From NCBI GenBank assembly GCA_034008185.1, contig CM067082.1, positions 5,998,984 through 6,062,983 of the forward strand: a stretch of DNA of 64,000 nt, read 5' to 3'. Position numbers and translations under genes: made by a program. The notes under the pieces are model-generated. The model searched no databases, was not told the DNA's origin, and worked only from the letters and a program-made list of their open reading frames with translations. The DNA comes from Gorsachius magnificus. Taxonomy: Eukaryota; Chordata; Aves; Pelecaniformes; Ardeidae. This document shows positions 12,001 through 25,059 of this stretch, in pieces. Position 1 is the first letter of the stretch. Every line of letters starts with the position of its first letter.

Positions 12001-13550
12001 CGTTATTGCTGAAAGTCAATGCTCATCTGCTGCTACTGAGAGGTACTCGCAGCTCCCCTGGCTTCCATCCCTATGGCAGAGCAATCTTGCTACCCAGTGA
12101 TAGATGGGAGTTGTGGATACCATAGCAGGAATGATGATATGCTCTCCATTTATTTACAGGGCAGATGACTGACCTTCCAGAATAAATAGCACTGAGGGAA
12201 AACTTGAGAGACTCATTTATCTCCCTGCAAAATATTCCCCTACAGAAACAATAAAGTCTCTGCAGATTAAGATCATGGACTCTTCAAACCAGAAGAGAGA
12301 GGGCACTGGTCTCCCCAGTGACACCAGTAATCATCCTTAGTTGTATAACTGAATTCTATCCTTGTACAATCCTGTCCTGATCAGCAATCCGGGCTGGGCA
12401 GATGGCACTTTGAATAGCACACACCTCCAATCTTATCTTTCCAAACTCAGCACTGCCGTAACCTTTATCTCTGTTGACAGAATAACTTCTAGCACCACTC
12501 CCTCGAGGATACGTCTTGCTCTTGTCAATCCAACAATATCAGGGATTTTTGGGGGGCGCTGGCACTGGGCTGTCTGTGCTGCTGAGGTGCTGGAAGGCTC
12601 CCTGGCATGCTTTTGGTCTACAACAACCAGCATCCTCCCAAATGGACACAGGTTGGCACCTAGGACCTGCCAGGCATCATCCAAAGAAGGCAGTCTGAAT
12701 GCAGTCACCCTCTTTTGCAGACTAGCACACTTTATTATCACAGGCATGAGGTGCACCATGCATGCTTCAGTATGAAAGAATGTACCCAAGCATATTTAAT
12801 TTATTTATATAGATTTAGCCTGATTAAATTCCAGTGTCATTCTAAAGTTCTCATGTTTCTTTGCTGGATGCCTGGAACTGAATTGATCTATTCCTGTTGG
12901 TCCTGATAAAAGCCCAGCTCCACTAGCTGTTCAAGACAGAAATGGAAAATAAATAGGCTCAGGAACTACTCTGTAGCTACAGCACAGCCAGTGGTTGACA
13001 GAAGTTGTGAATAGGTTTGCTTGCCACAATAGAATGGCTTAGAAAAACATCAGAGACAACACTGCTGCAAACAGGACATTCATCAGTACATCTGATGAGA
13101 GGCTGCAAATAAGCACTGTCGTTGCCAAGCATCTGTCAGTGGATATAGGGAGGCATTGGCCAAATGGGAAACATCTGCATCTTCTCCAAACATGAATCAG
13201 TAGAAATCATGAAAAAGTCTGGAAATCAGGCTTTTCTTTTAAAAAGACTCATGAGTGTGAAGAAGCACAGACCAAAGCATCTGTGTACTGTCAGAAGATC
13301 CATGTAACTCTGATGACCACTCCATGGGAACATATGTTATGGGAAAGTAAAACCTGGAGGTGGCAGGACACAGGAAGAGGACAATGCAGAAGAGCTGGGC
13401 AAGTCACACTGCAGGGTAGTTAAGCAGCACCGAATAGACACAGCCAAACAGGACAGCAAACTGTTGCTGGTTTAAGAACTTGTTGGAAGGAACAAGTCTA
13501 AACTCAGAAGCTCATCTTGCTACAATGGTGCTATCAGGTAACAACAGGGA
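9045..13550. other. Non-coding stretch, no gene seen
   Basis: No open frame here has domain or splice support. The longest pair is at 12362-12789, where both strands are open over the same 400 bp (137 and 118 codons) without similarity to anything I know. Overlap of two moderate frames on both strands argues for chance. Confidence 0.5.
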
Positions 13551-13662
13551 TTCATAGAATCATAGAATCCTAGGTTGGAAGGGACCTCATCGCATCATCT
13601 AGTCCAAACTTTCTAGGTACGAGCACAGTCTAGACAAGATGGCCCAGCACCCTGTCACATGC
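13551..13662 (-). mobile_element. CR1 LINE 3' tail fragment
   Basis: Inverted tail TTCATAGAATCATAGAATCC, then AGGTTGGAAGGGACCTCAT, CATCTAGTCCAAAC and CTAGACAAGATGGCCCAGCA. This is a minus-strand CR1 of a different subfamily from the one at 8597, as shown by the 'gaagggacctc' core and the 'gatggcccagcaccctgtc' segment. Confidence 0.88.
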
Positions 13663-13669
13663 TATGGCT

Positions 13670-16600
13670 TCAACTGGTGCTTCCATAAGGTCTGCTGGTA
13701 GGGACAAATAGCTCTTAGGATACAACTGGAGGAAGTCAAGTACTAGGAGATCTCTGTCCTTGGATGGACACAGCAGTTTTGGTGTCACAGTGGAGACACG
13801 GTATAAAACTGTTCTCCTCTCCCTGCCTTTCACTCCTCACCTCCAGTGTACCCAACCCTGCTGTTGTTTCATGGTTGGTCACAGAGTCCATTCTCCTTGC
13901 TACATCTCTGCTGCTAAATCAATTTAGCCCATACCTGCATTGTTGTCATCTCCCAGATCTGGTAGGCTAGGCTATCTCTTGGCTTTCATTGCTCAGTCAC
14001 TTTGCCTTGTTCCCTTTTGGCACACAGCTGGGAGTGCTGTCAATGGACTGGGATTAGGACTGTTAAAATCTCTGATAAGACTGGACCAAGACTTGCTGAA
14101 CTTTCAAGCATGACTGGGCTTTAAGAAATCCAATATAGCTAGAAACCCCATCACTGATTCTGCTGAAAATCAGACAATTTCTACTTAGATGCTGAAACAC
14201 AACTGTTGGGGCTTTATTTTAGGAATCAACACCTTAACTGCAGGCCAGGTATGATTTGAGGATTTTGGGGCCACGTTACACAGTGAAAAGAGAGCAAAGA
14301 CAGGGTGAAGGATAAGCAGGAAAGAAGAGAAGGAAAAGGAATGAAAGGATGAAAAAGGTGCATGATGGGCGAAAGATAGGTGGAGGAGGGGGATTCTTTA
14401 AAGATAGGTACTTAAAGTAAGAATACTCCTCTCTTTAAAGAACCAAGAAGAACACAACACATTCACATGTGCTTTTATTGGGATACAGAATCTGTTCAGT
14501 CCTTAAGTGACTACAGCAATGCTGACCCTAATCTCCCACTTCTTATCTCTCTGTAGGATTTCTAAGCCTTTCAGTCCTGAGCAAGCAAGGGACCTGGTCT
14601 CTGCATAAGCTGCCATTACAACCTCAACGCTGCAGAGTAAATAGATCTCATCAGGAGGAGGAGACGCTTCTTGGGAATGATAAAACAACGAGCAAAGCAA
14701 GAAATGCCGGGTCGGTTGGTGAGTGTGGTAGCTGTTGGCTTCTTACTGATTTTGCAGGGGTTTTGCTTAGAGAGATGGCTGAAAATTTTTGCCTTTGAAA
14801 GCATTACTCTGAGAAAGCTGAGAACAGAGCAGGAGCCAGTGCTGATAAGAGGGATCAATGCAGACCATGGGTGGAATGAGCTTATTAATAAGTAATAAGA
14901 CTGAACTTGGGAGCTAATCAAATAAGAAAGGACATTTTCTAGTTGGGGCATTGCACAGGCACTTGATTGCCATAGTAATGGCAATGGAGAGATTAGAAAC
15001 AATGAACTGTACAGCAAAAACTGGCTGAAAATCCCTCCTCATGGAAGCATCTATTTGAAAGAATGGCTAAACCAGAACAATTTTCCAGAAGAGATATATT
15101 TCAGGATATTTAACAGGAGTTGTGAACAGGAACCAGTGATCTTTGGAGTGTGTAAAAATTGAAACTAATGCTGGCAAAAGATGCCAGATAAGCTTGCAAT
15201 CTCAATTCTTCTAGTTATTACTAGCAGGGTGACAATTTCACACAGCTGGAAACTGAATGTCTGGGCTCTACAAATTTCTTCACCTGCAGGGGCCACCTCC
15301 CATTACGCAATACTGTTGTTCAGTCTTTGGCATCTTTCTCTGAAGCACCACCTGGTGTAAGCTTTAGAAGAGGCCTGTAGCTGTGAATGAAAGGGAAGTA
15401 TCTCCCCCCAACTTCATTGCATCTCCAACAATGTCTAGTGCTCCTATTCAGTCCTCTAGGATGGGTGCAAACCCTAGGATACCTCTACTAAACTCTATGT
15501 ATTTTAAAAACATGACAGAAGTACAACTTTTCTGTATCCTTTCATACCACATTTGTTAGGATTTTTCTATAAGTAAAGCATGTTTATAGCTTTTCGTGAT
15601 GTATTTGTCTTCTCTATTGAAACCCCCAGTGTCTTCTGATAGATTAGAAAATTGCTCCTACTAAAATAGACTAGCTTATCCAGTCACGTAAGTAGCTCTA
15701 AAGTCAAGCTACTAATAACAACCACCATCAGCTTTTCACTACTGGGGAAAGGTTTTAAGAGAATTTTAAGCCTGATTTGCCTAATTTCCTTAAGGAGATC
15801 TCCAAGATCCAAGAATTGAATGAGGAAATTAATGGGAGGCAGATGAGAATGCTGGTCTTATTTCAACAATGTGAAAAGGCAGCTAAGGGGGAATATCCCA
15901 CAGGACAGGTATCAGACATGGGGAATGTGTAAGCTTGGGGTCCTGCTGGGTAGTTTTCCAAACAAAGAAAGCACTTCAGATGCCTGTTGGAGAAATGGGG
16001 AAAGAGCCAACATTTCTATTCTGGTTTCAGCAGTGCTCATGCTGCTTTCCCAGCTCATCGGTACTGTAAGACTGGAAGAGCACAAAAAAACCTGTGAGTC
16101 CTGAGGTACAATGCTGAGAGTGAATCTGTGTGTTGCACTAGGCACTGGGCACATTCTCCACCTGAACTACGCAAACCTTTCATAGCTCATGAGGATAAAT
16201 AAACTGTTCAGGACCATGCTGTGAAATGTAACCTGCACATCTGTGATGGGGGGTTCTTGGTGGCTTTGCACATGTGTGGTGGCACTATGCGACTTCTTAG
16301 ATGAGTCCATAGAAGACTGGCTGTGCTGCAGTCATGCTGTGTAAGACCAACTGTGCTGCTGCTATCATAGCACAGCAATGACGACAATGTTTTGGGAATG
16401 TTTCCTCACAGTCTGACAGAAGTAAGAGACTATTAGACAAGAACCAGCCCCCTCATCCACCCACACGCTTTCTGATCAGCACCTTATTTTTATGAGATGA
16501 TGATGTGATGTTAGCCTTAAGACTATGGAAATATTTATTTAGTCCCCTTTCAATATGGGAACCACACCAAGAGAGGTGAAGTTTGCTTTTGCTCCTGAGT

Positions 16601-19600
16601 CTGAGCACTTGGAGATTAAGAGCTGAAATCTCTGATAATTCCCTCCATTTTTTGTAAAATGCCAGAAGGGATTGGAGTAAATGGCCTGCAGGGCACCGAG
16701 GGGACTTGATTTGTCATTATTTAAAACAAGTGTTTGTGGCTTAAGCCCAACTTTGGCCTGATATGGCACGAGGAACTAAAGTCCCTGTCTGTTTAGTATA
16801 CAGTTTATACATATCTCCAGTAAACAAGGTGTTGTTCATTGCTCTGAAATGGCTAAGGATCATCTTGAATGATGCTAATGCCTTCTTTGATTCCTGTTAA
16901 TCCTTTCACCCTTGTTCCAACCCTTCCTGGGAAGGAGATGCTCAAAAAAAACCCTGAGCAGGGGCTTTACTGAGGGTAATAAGACACACATGGTACCACC
17001 TATGTCGTCCAAGCAGCAACATACACACCATCCAGCTGGCAAGCTATATGTGTAGACAGTATGGTGGAATGGGCAAGATGGATAATGAGTAATAGCTCAG
17101 ACCTGAAATCGACCCTTTAAAGAGACTGATTATCAAGGTAATTTATGACAGTAACCATGGAAAACATTCTCCCTCTCACTATGACATACAGCTTTTCAGG
17201 CAAGCAACCCAACATGGGACACAGTGCAGAGCCATGGAGGAGACAGAGAGTGGAAGTAGGACTCCCTTTTCTGTTATTTGATCAGATGATAATGTTAGGA
17301 AAAAAAATCTTGTTTCAGTGAGGCCTCCTTTTTATAGGTATGATGTGCCTTCATGACTCACTCTAGGTTTCCCCATGCCTCTGTTTTTTTCTACCAGAAA
17401 AAAAATTGGCAGGAAGGACAGCCAGCACATGACTCCATTCAGTGTTGCCCTCCTTCCCCTAAAGATGTTCCTAGAGATGGGGAATGAACAACCACTGCTC
17501 CTCCACAGCTAATTCCCTGCAGTGTTTGTATTTGCCCTTTTAGCTACCTTTCAGGGTTACTTATTGGATATGTGCATAGCATCTAAAGCTGTCTGGAGGA
17601 GCTGATATTTAGTTATTATTCAAGACTATGAGAAAGAAAAGAAAATAAATCTGAAGTTGATTAGGGAGCTCCCCTTCTGTCCCCTGACCTGTTAAGAAAG
17701 TGCTATGTAGTAATAGCTTTAACTTCCCTGCCTATTATGCTCTGATAGGATTCACCTTTCAAGGAAATCTGACAAGATAAGACAGTAGGCTGCTGAGTTG
17801 GAATAAACAACATGGGCACACAGAAGATATGTGTGTGTCAAGACACACCAACCTAATGGCTAAGAAAGCTCACTGTACTTCTCATCAGAGAAAAATAAAC
17901 CAAAAATCATTCCAAGTCTTAGAGGGAGAAATTGACTCCTTCATGAGTGAATTGCAGGGACCAGGAACAGAAGCTGTGGTGAGATTGAGCAAAGGGAGCC
18001 ACAGTTCTGAGGAGATGGACAGAAGGTCCAAGAGCTAAGAGCAATCTATGGTGCTAAAAGGTGCTAAGAGGAAGCATCTGGGTATTCTGGGGTCTTTGTG
18101 GGATAGAGCTGTTATTGGTGACTTCTTTATGCCGAAAATAAAACTGTTGGTATAGACAGAGATACTCTTAGAAGAGCCATGAGGCTTATCCTACTGAAAC
18201 TGATGAATGCACAATTTTACTTTATGAGGAAAACTAGGTGTTTTTTCCAGTAGACTGGGAGGAGGCAAGACTCTACTAACACTTGAATTTGAGGCCTTGT
18301 GTGGAATTTAGAAAGGGGATAGGTTTCATATTCACCCTTCTCCGCTTGCAAGGAAGCTTGATGGGACTGTTTGCATGTATGTAGTGACTCATGTGTCTAG
18401 GTGTTTACACTGGATCCTCAGCTAAGAAGCATACATAATGCCCATGAGGGATATGGGTGGGAGACTGAAAATACATGATGAAGAGAACAGACAGAAATTG
18501 TGGGTGGGATTAGAAAAAATAGAGAGGATGAAGAGGACAGGTTATTGTGCCTTCCTGCACTGGATCACTCTGTAAGTTGAAGATGAGTAAGAAATATGCT
18601 TTGCAGCATTGCTGGAAATAAAGTTATGCGTGTCAGAACAAGTACTATGGGGCACTAAAAGTCAGCAGTTTGGGAAAGTTCAGCCTTCACAACTTTTCCT
18701 TTTGGGTATGCAAATAGTGAATAATGCTGTTTGGTAGAAGATTTTGAAAAATTTGATCTAGAACCCTGACAGAAGATGAATTTACAAAGCTGAGGAGTCT
18801 CACAGAGAACAGCCTTGGAGGTGCTAAATCGTTTTTAATAGAGTCTTTATCAGGAGACTCCCTTCACTGTTCTTCAGCCACATATAAATTGGGCAAAGAC
18901 TACATGAAATTTGTAACATTGTCTTGGTACATTTGGAAAACCCCCCATCTTGATTCTGTTTCTGTTGAAATCAAGGGCAGTATCATTGTTGACTGTAAAA
19001 GGTGAAGGATCAAGGTCTTCTAGGATCTGGAGGGATTTTGCAGGGTGTACCTCTGTGTTGCAGCATGCACCTCCAACTTCTGATGATACTGAATATTGCC
19101 TTGTTTGTTTAGTTCTAACACCCACCAAAGTGAACAGAAAGATTCCCATGGAGAGCTGAATTTCTCAGTGCAGTGTTATAGTACTGGGGGCAGAACAACA
19201 ACAATTTGTTGGGAGGGTCTTCAAAACACGTTAATAATATAATGAACTTGACTGGTGGTATGGACCATACTGGAGAATGCTGTGCCATCTTAGCTCTAGC
19301 TTTAGACTATGCTTTACAGAAGACTTGGAATTGCCTCCAGGCCCAGCTGATCATGCAGCAGGAGAAGAGGTCCTTGCAAATTCGGAGGACAGCAACTTAT
19401 CTGGAGAAACATGAGGCTGCTTTAGTCCTGGTGTTGTGCTGGAAAGCTGCTATATTTCCAGGCTTTGTTTGTTCTTTGCAGTGAAATGTGTTTAACTCTC
19501 AGGAGAAAAGCTATTCTCTTTTCCTTCCTAACTCCTGAGTGCAAAGCAATGGTAATAAATAAAAGGGAAAAAAAAAATAAAATAAAGGAAGGGGAGTAAA

Positions 19601-22015
19601 GCCATCAAAATTCTTAGGGAGCTGGCAGGACCGAATCCAGAAAGTTCATCGGCACACTTGGACTAATGGGGCCATCTGTAAGTAAGGGTGTACTAGTCAT
19701 TGGCAGAATCACTGCAATTGCACTAATACATAAAAATTTGGATGCTCCCATGCTTGGTAGAATAGGTGCTCCTTACTCCAATAATTGTGCATGGTTCCTT
19801 GTAAGTCAGGAGACAAAGGGTGAAACCAGTCCTGTAGTTGAAATGAGCTTTGGTCTGTTTTAAAATTCATTGTCTTGTGTCCAGAAGTTGAGCACAGAGT
19901 CAGAGTGAAGCAAAGGGTCTATGTAGATTTCCAGATTAATTAAAGTCAACTGCTAAGTGTTGAATCAAAAAAGTGACTCTTGACTGATGGAGTAGAAAAT
20001 ACTCTAAAGCAAAAGTCACAAGTGCTAACATCTCATACCTCATGGTTCAGAAGAAATGAAAACTGCTGCTGTACAGACATTCAATGGTACTTTAAGTGTC
20101 TCCAGGACACCACCAGTGATCCATGTGGCCAGGAACAGCAAGTTCTGCATGAGATAATGATTCTAAGATTGCAAAACATGAGCCATTGCAATTAATACAA
20201 CAGCATTTGTGTCCTACATGTCAAAGAGAGGACAGAAGAAATAAAGTGAAGGTTCCATCCAGTCTTCAATGACCTTTTAGTAATAAGTTAGGTAGCATAA
20301 TAGAGCTTAGGTCCCTGGGTTCCTAAGGATGGGGGAGAATTGCTTGGTGTGTTGAGATGTGTTGCTTTTTTTCAAATGCACCATGATCAAAGCCAAATAA
20401 CTCCTCAGAGGTGTTTGCACCCATAAAGCTGCATGTGTAAAAAAACTCCAAAAACGAAAACCAAAAACCCCACCTTTCTTCATGCTGGGATCAGAGAGTG
20501 ATACAAGATCCTGAAACCTGACCCAAGAAGCTCACAAAAGGTCCTGCACTTCCCAAAAATACTGGCTGAATGTTGAGCCTGAAACAAGACCAGAAAGGCA
20601 GTAAGCCTCCATGAACTCTATGTCACAGCGACCAAATTTTGAAAGAGTTTTTAGCTCATACCACACTGCTTGGCTTCGTACTGTGAGTGTAACAGGAGCA
20701 TCTGGTTGGAGCCCTGAGTCTAATGCAGTTATTTGGCTAATTTTTATTATTCTATCTTCGCCCCCCCTCCCCGGAACCTACCTGGTTATATTACGGACTC
20801 TAAGCTGCAGGAAACACAAAATTGCCCAGCTGGCTGTAGCTAGACAGAGATGCCGCAAGGAAGAAATGGGATAAGAATTTAATTCTCAATAGTTCACGGA
20901 TAAACTATCTCCAGTTTTCTTCAGCTGGGACAAATTGATTGGAGAAGGTATTGCAGTGTAACTTGTCTGCCAAATATCTCCAAGTATGCTTTAACCATTC
21001 CCTAACAACTCTTCTATACAGTGACATGAAGGTATAGGTATCTCTGTGTTTGGATTATCTTCTCCAAATAGGGGGATTAGTCTGAAATTGCCATTCTGGC
21101 TGATTCCATTTGAATCTTTAGAAAGGTGCTTTACCCCCTAGATCCAAAGTGGAATCTGTTTTATAGCAAAAGTAAAGTAAAATAATGGTGAGAGCAGTGA
21201 GACCCAGTGAAGACATTACATCATTTATACCCCAATTCAGCCTGTTTTTGAGAGGTTTAAATTATGCACCACAAGCAATCCCATCCTTTAAGTCAAAGGA
21301 AACACATTTTTTCCCTCTAAGTCACAGTGTCTGGGAAGACTGGAATCGATCATCTGCTTAGTTTTTTTGAAGGGATGTTCTCCAGCCAGAGAATTTTTTT
21401 CTTGGTTGTGGATATTTTTTCCATTTTTTGTCCAGTGAACAGTGATACAGATTTTGGCAATGTCACTATGTAATCATGCTTTATTTGAATGGGTAGACTT
21501 GAATGGGCTTTGCTCCTACGGTAATAGATTTTTAGCTGCAATTTTTCTTAGCTTTTTGAAGGTGCCATTAACCACTGATCCCAGTAGCCTGGTTTTCTAT
21601 GTGGCTTGGGCCTTCCAAGACTAGGTCTCAAAAGTGTCAAGGTTACACTGGGAAAGGGAAGGAGAATGTGTGACTGAGAAAATGCGATGAAGCTTTTTTT
21701 CATCTTTTCCCTAATGCCGGACTACACAGAGGCCAAAGCAGCCCCAGCAGAGCTTATAGCAGCTAAGAGGTAGCTGCAAATTCTGCCAGCCTCAATGGCT
21801 CCTTGTGAAGTACTGTGCCAGTGGGATTCTTTCTGCCCCATCCCGATTCCTGTCTGTGGCAATATGCCCTTTGCTCAGAAGCGAGCAAAGCTCTCACTGC
21901 GCCAGCTGCCACGGGGTCCTTAGGTGGCTGCTTGAAGACATTATCTCTGGGGCTACGTCAGCAAAGCAAGTGAAGTTACAGCTAAGATTTTGGCAATATC
22001 TGCAACTCTGAGGCT
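13670..22015. other. Long non-coding stretch, no gene seen
   Basis: About 8.3 kb without a supportable gene or clear repeat. Purine-rich patches lie at 14280-14400 and 18478-18540. The frames at 14616-15017, 15871-16154 and 18874-19159 are short, often open on both strands, and lack domains. Consistent with intron or intergenic DNA. Confidence 0.5.
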
Positions 22016-22019
22016 GTGT

Positions 22020-22450
22020 TTAAGGTCACATTTCTGTAGCTGTGCTTGCCTTCATTTAATCTTGTTTGCTCTGACGTCAATGCAAATGTAGAAGCAAGCC
22101 CATGCTGTTACACGCTCGCTCTATTATTATGTTTTTTCTCCCTTAAATCATGGCTGGTTTCTTATGATTGAGTTAAATTTACTATGGAGAGGGGCGGGTT
22201 GTTTTAACAGTGCAGTAGCTAGTGTGTCGGCATATTCTCTCCAAATACAGAGTATCTGTACTTAATAATTCTGTTCAATTGATTCTTGTTATAACAGCCA
22301 AAAAGCTGAATTCACTGTGAGATGTGTGTGCCTGTATCCTGGTGCGATTCAGCCCTGAATGCTAATGTATTAGTCCTGCCTATTTTATACATAAACAATT
22401 TATTACCTTCATATGAATTAAATTTTCATGACATAGATTAATGTATTCTG
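22020..22450. promoter_or_regulatory. Candidate conserved non-coding / enhancer-like block
   Basis: Non-coding sequence with a high density of recognisable transcription-factor motifs. It includes a CRE palindrome directly followed by a perfect octamer at 22072-22087 and several TAAT cores between 22100 and 22445. It has no repeats and no open frame over 70 codons. The look is that of a vertebrate regulatory element, but conservation across species has not been tested and is the deciding evidence. Confidence 0.35.
22072..22087 (+). promoter_or_regulatory. Composite CRE + octamer motif
   Basis: TGACGTCA (22072-22079, the full palindromic CRE bound by CREB/ATF) abuts ATGCAAAT (22080-22087, the perfect POU-domain octamer) with no spacer. 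Both are exact consensus matches. Function is inferred from the motifs alone. Confidence 0.5.
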
Positions 22451-22454
22451 CCTA

Positions 22455-24476
22455 CCATCTGGAAGGTCCTACAGCGGTCTCCAAATGGTGCAGGGATCCA
22501 CACATCATTGAAATGTAGCCCTTCCCAGAGCAGAGCATAGTAGCTGAATAACACTGCACAACTTTAGGACCATTGGGCAGAACAGAATAAACCAAACAGC
22601 ATCCTGCTGAGGCTAAAGGTAAATTTAGATTGCAAGAGGTTATAGTGATTTTCTCAAACAGCTCAGCAGATTTAATAGACTCCCAATTCTTGCAAAATGT
22701 CTAAAGGGCATCCATTGATTGCAAGGCATAGAGATGTTCAGTGACTTGTCTATGGCTGTAGAGCAAGTCCGTAGAAAAAGTAGTAACAGTTCCTACATCC
22801 CCTGCCTGCCCACTGCACTGCTCTATAAAGCAGCCTCTGTTTGAAGAGAAAAAGGGAGAAGAGTCAAATAATAAGCTTGAGGATAAAAGAAGTGACATCA
22901 AAATCTTTCAACATCCATATCATTAGAGGATCAGAGGATGGGCTGTCGTTGACTCTTCTGGCCTTAAATGCTACAGCATTCAACAAGGAAATGGTAAGTT
23001 TTCAGGGAATTGGAAAGCTGTGGACTTTCGGGTCATGTTTAATCATTTTTTTTACAAAGAAGCTCTATTTGTAATACCCCTGCTGTCAAAGCATCAGTGG
23101 ATTAACAGGACTAGCAGGTAATTCTGCTTTAACATCAATACTGGTATAACACTAAATGCTGCCTACAGCTTAATAGGAACATTTGAAAAATGTATTCGTG
23201 GAGTGACAGTGTGAAGTGAGTAGTAGCCATGGAATGTGGGTAAGAAAATTATCAGAAAGGGTAGAACAAATATTCAGGGCTCATCTCAGCCATTAAAGAC
23301 ATGGGTTCTCCTTCTCAGGCTCTGGTCCACTGCTGGCTTCCTAGTCTGAGTTTCCCTCCTTCCACCTTTAGCCACCGAAGCCACAAAGTCTTTGAAGTGA
23401 GACAGGATCTCCTGGAAGACGAGTCACCCCACTATCTGAAATACCTGTTTTCAGAGAGTGTGAACTGGTGATTCTCCATTTCTGTTGAGGGTGCCCTAGA
23501 CATCCAGCTCAGACTGGACTCCAACATCTGAAGATAGCAGAGCTGACTCCTGTCCATTGCGAACCTTCAAAAGCTCACAAATGCCTTTCCAAAGCCTCCT
23601 GCTATAGGGAGTCCTCCAGACCGATGAGACTACACCTGAAGCAATCCATTGGGAACATGCCTTAACTAAAACATGAGGCAAGCCTGGGCTAGAAACAATC
23701 TCGGTCCCTTCTGTTGGAGATGTGGAGATGAAAACATATTTTAGCAAGGGGTAAGAAAGGAAGACAGAAGCTTTTAGCCTTGTAGCTCGACATTCAGGAA
23801 GATTTTAGTACTGAAGCCTCTTTATATTAAATTGTCCTTGTCAAAGGGCACCTCCAAAAGTGCCCTTACTGCCATCCTGTGTAGTCATGCCAGTTTTTCA
23901 CTTCCAGCCTAATTGGTTACAATTAGGGAAAAAAAGGAACAATTCTGGCAGGAGTAATGACCCCACAATGCTGTGGAAGGATGGGATATGGCGACTTGGG
24001 GGCGAGTTTCCTAGCCTGTATGTTTTAAGAAAAGATAATGGCACTTGCTGACACCTCCTTTTCAGAAGACAGCAATGTTCATTCATTCTTTCTGAATGAC
24101 ATATTGCAGGGGAGAGCTGAGAAAAGGTGCTTGTCTCCCTGGGTATTTCTGAGTGCAATGGATGAGTGGCATCCAGAGAACAGGCAGATTGAATGATTGC
24201 AGAGTTGCTGTCACTGCCTCCAAGGCTCTGGCCTCTGTTATCTGTGGGATAGTGCAGGGTACCAAATTAATTCCTAGACATGAGATTCCACTGTAGCAGA
24301 TAGCTCCATCTTTCTGGATTTTACAGTGCCAAGCTCTAAATTAAGAAAAACTGGCAAGGTAAGAGCTCAATCTCTTTGTCTCTGCAAGTTCTGCTCATGC
24401 TGCTATCTTTGTGGGCATGCAACGTAAGTGGGAGCTGGTAGTTAGCAGGGGATATTGTATTTTTCATTTCTGCTTC
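22455..24476. other. Non-coding stretch, no gene seen
   Basis: No repeat or coding segment recognised. The open frames at 22841-23074, 23496-23747 and 23898-24158 have no domain signature. Confidence 0.5.
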
Positions 24477-25055
24477 TGTGGTGGGAAGACCTTGGCTGGA
24501 TGCCAGGTGCTATCAAGCCACTCTATCACTCCCCTCCTCAGCAAGAGAGGGAGGGGAGAAAATGAGATGGGAAAAAAACCCTCATGGGTCAAGATAAAGG
24601 CAGTATAATAAAAGCAAAAGCAAATCCCACATGCAGAAGTAAAAGGAAAACAAAAGATTTATTCTCTACTTCCCATCAGTAGGCGATGTCCAGCCTCTTC
24701 CTGGGAAGCAGGGCCTCAGTACATGTAGTGGTTGCTCTGGAAGGCAAATGTAAATAACAAGTACCCCCCACTTCCTCCTCCTTTCTTTTAGCTTTTATTG
24801 CTGAGTGGACATCAGATGGTGTGGAATATCCCTTTGTTCAGTTTGGGTCAGCTGTCCTGGCTATGTCCCCTCCCAGGATCTTGCTCACACCCAGCATACT
24901 GATGAGGGGGGGAAATGTTGGATGGCATGAGCACTGCTCAGCAGTAACCAAAACACTGGTGTGTTATCAACACCTTTCTAGCTACCGATACAAAGCACAG
25001 CACTATGAGGGCTGCTATTGGGAAAATTGACTCAGTCTCAGCCCAACCCAACACA
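24477..25055 (-). mobile_element. Solo ERVL-type LTR
   Basis: A 579-bp element running from TGTGGTGGG to CCCAACACA, so it has TG...CA termini. The flanks are GCTTC on the left (24472-24476) and CCTTC on the right (25056-25060), a 5-bp target duplication with one mismatch. Landmarks of a common avian ERVL LTR are in order: 'ctatcactcccctcctcag', 'gataaaggcagtataat', 'tttattctctacttcccatc', 'gtttgggtcagctgtcctgg', and 'gtgttatcaacacctttc'. On the minus strand 'gcaataaaagc' could be the promoter TATA element. No internal retroviral genes are adjacent, so it is a recombination-derived solo LTR. It is homologous in layout to the LTR at 45676 but belongs to a different subfamily. Open frames inside it are not genes. 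Confidence 0.85.
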
Positions 25056-25059
25056 CCTT

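Noticed and set aside
12362..12789. Overlapping 137-codon plus and 118-codon minus frames
   Set aside because: No recognised domain, no splice context, and both strands open over the same interval. I could not decide a coding strand.
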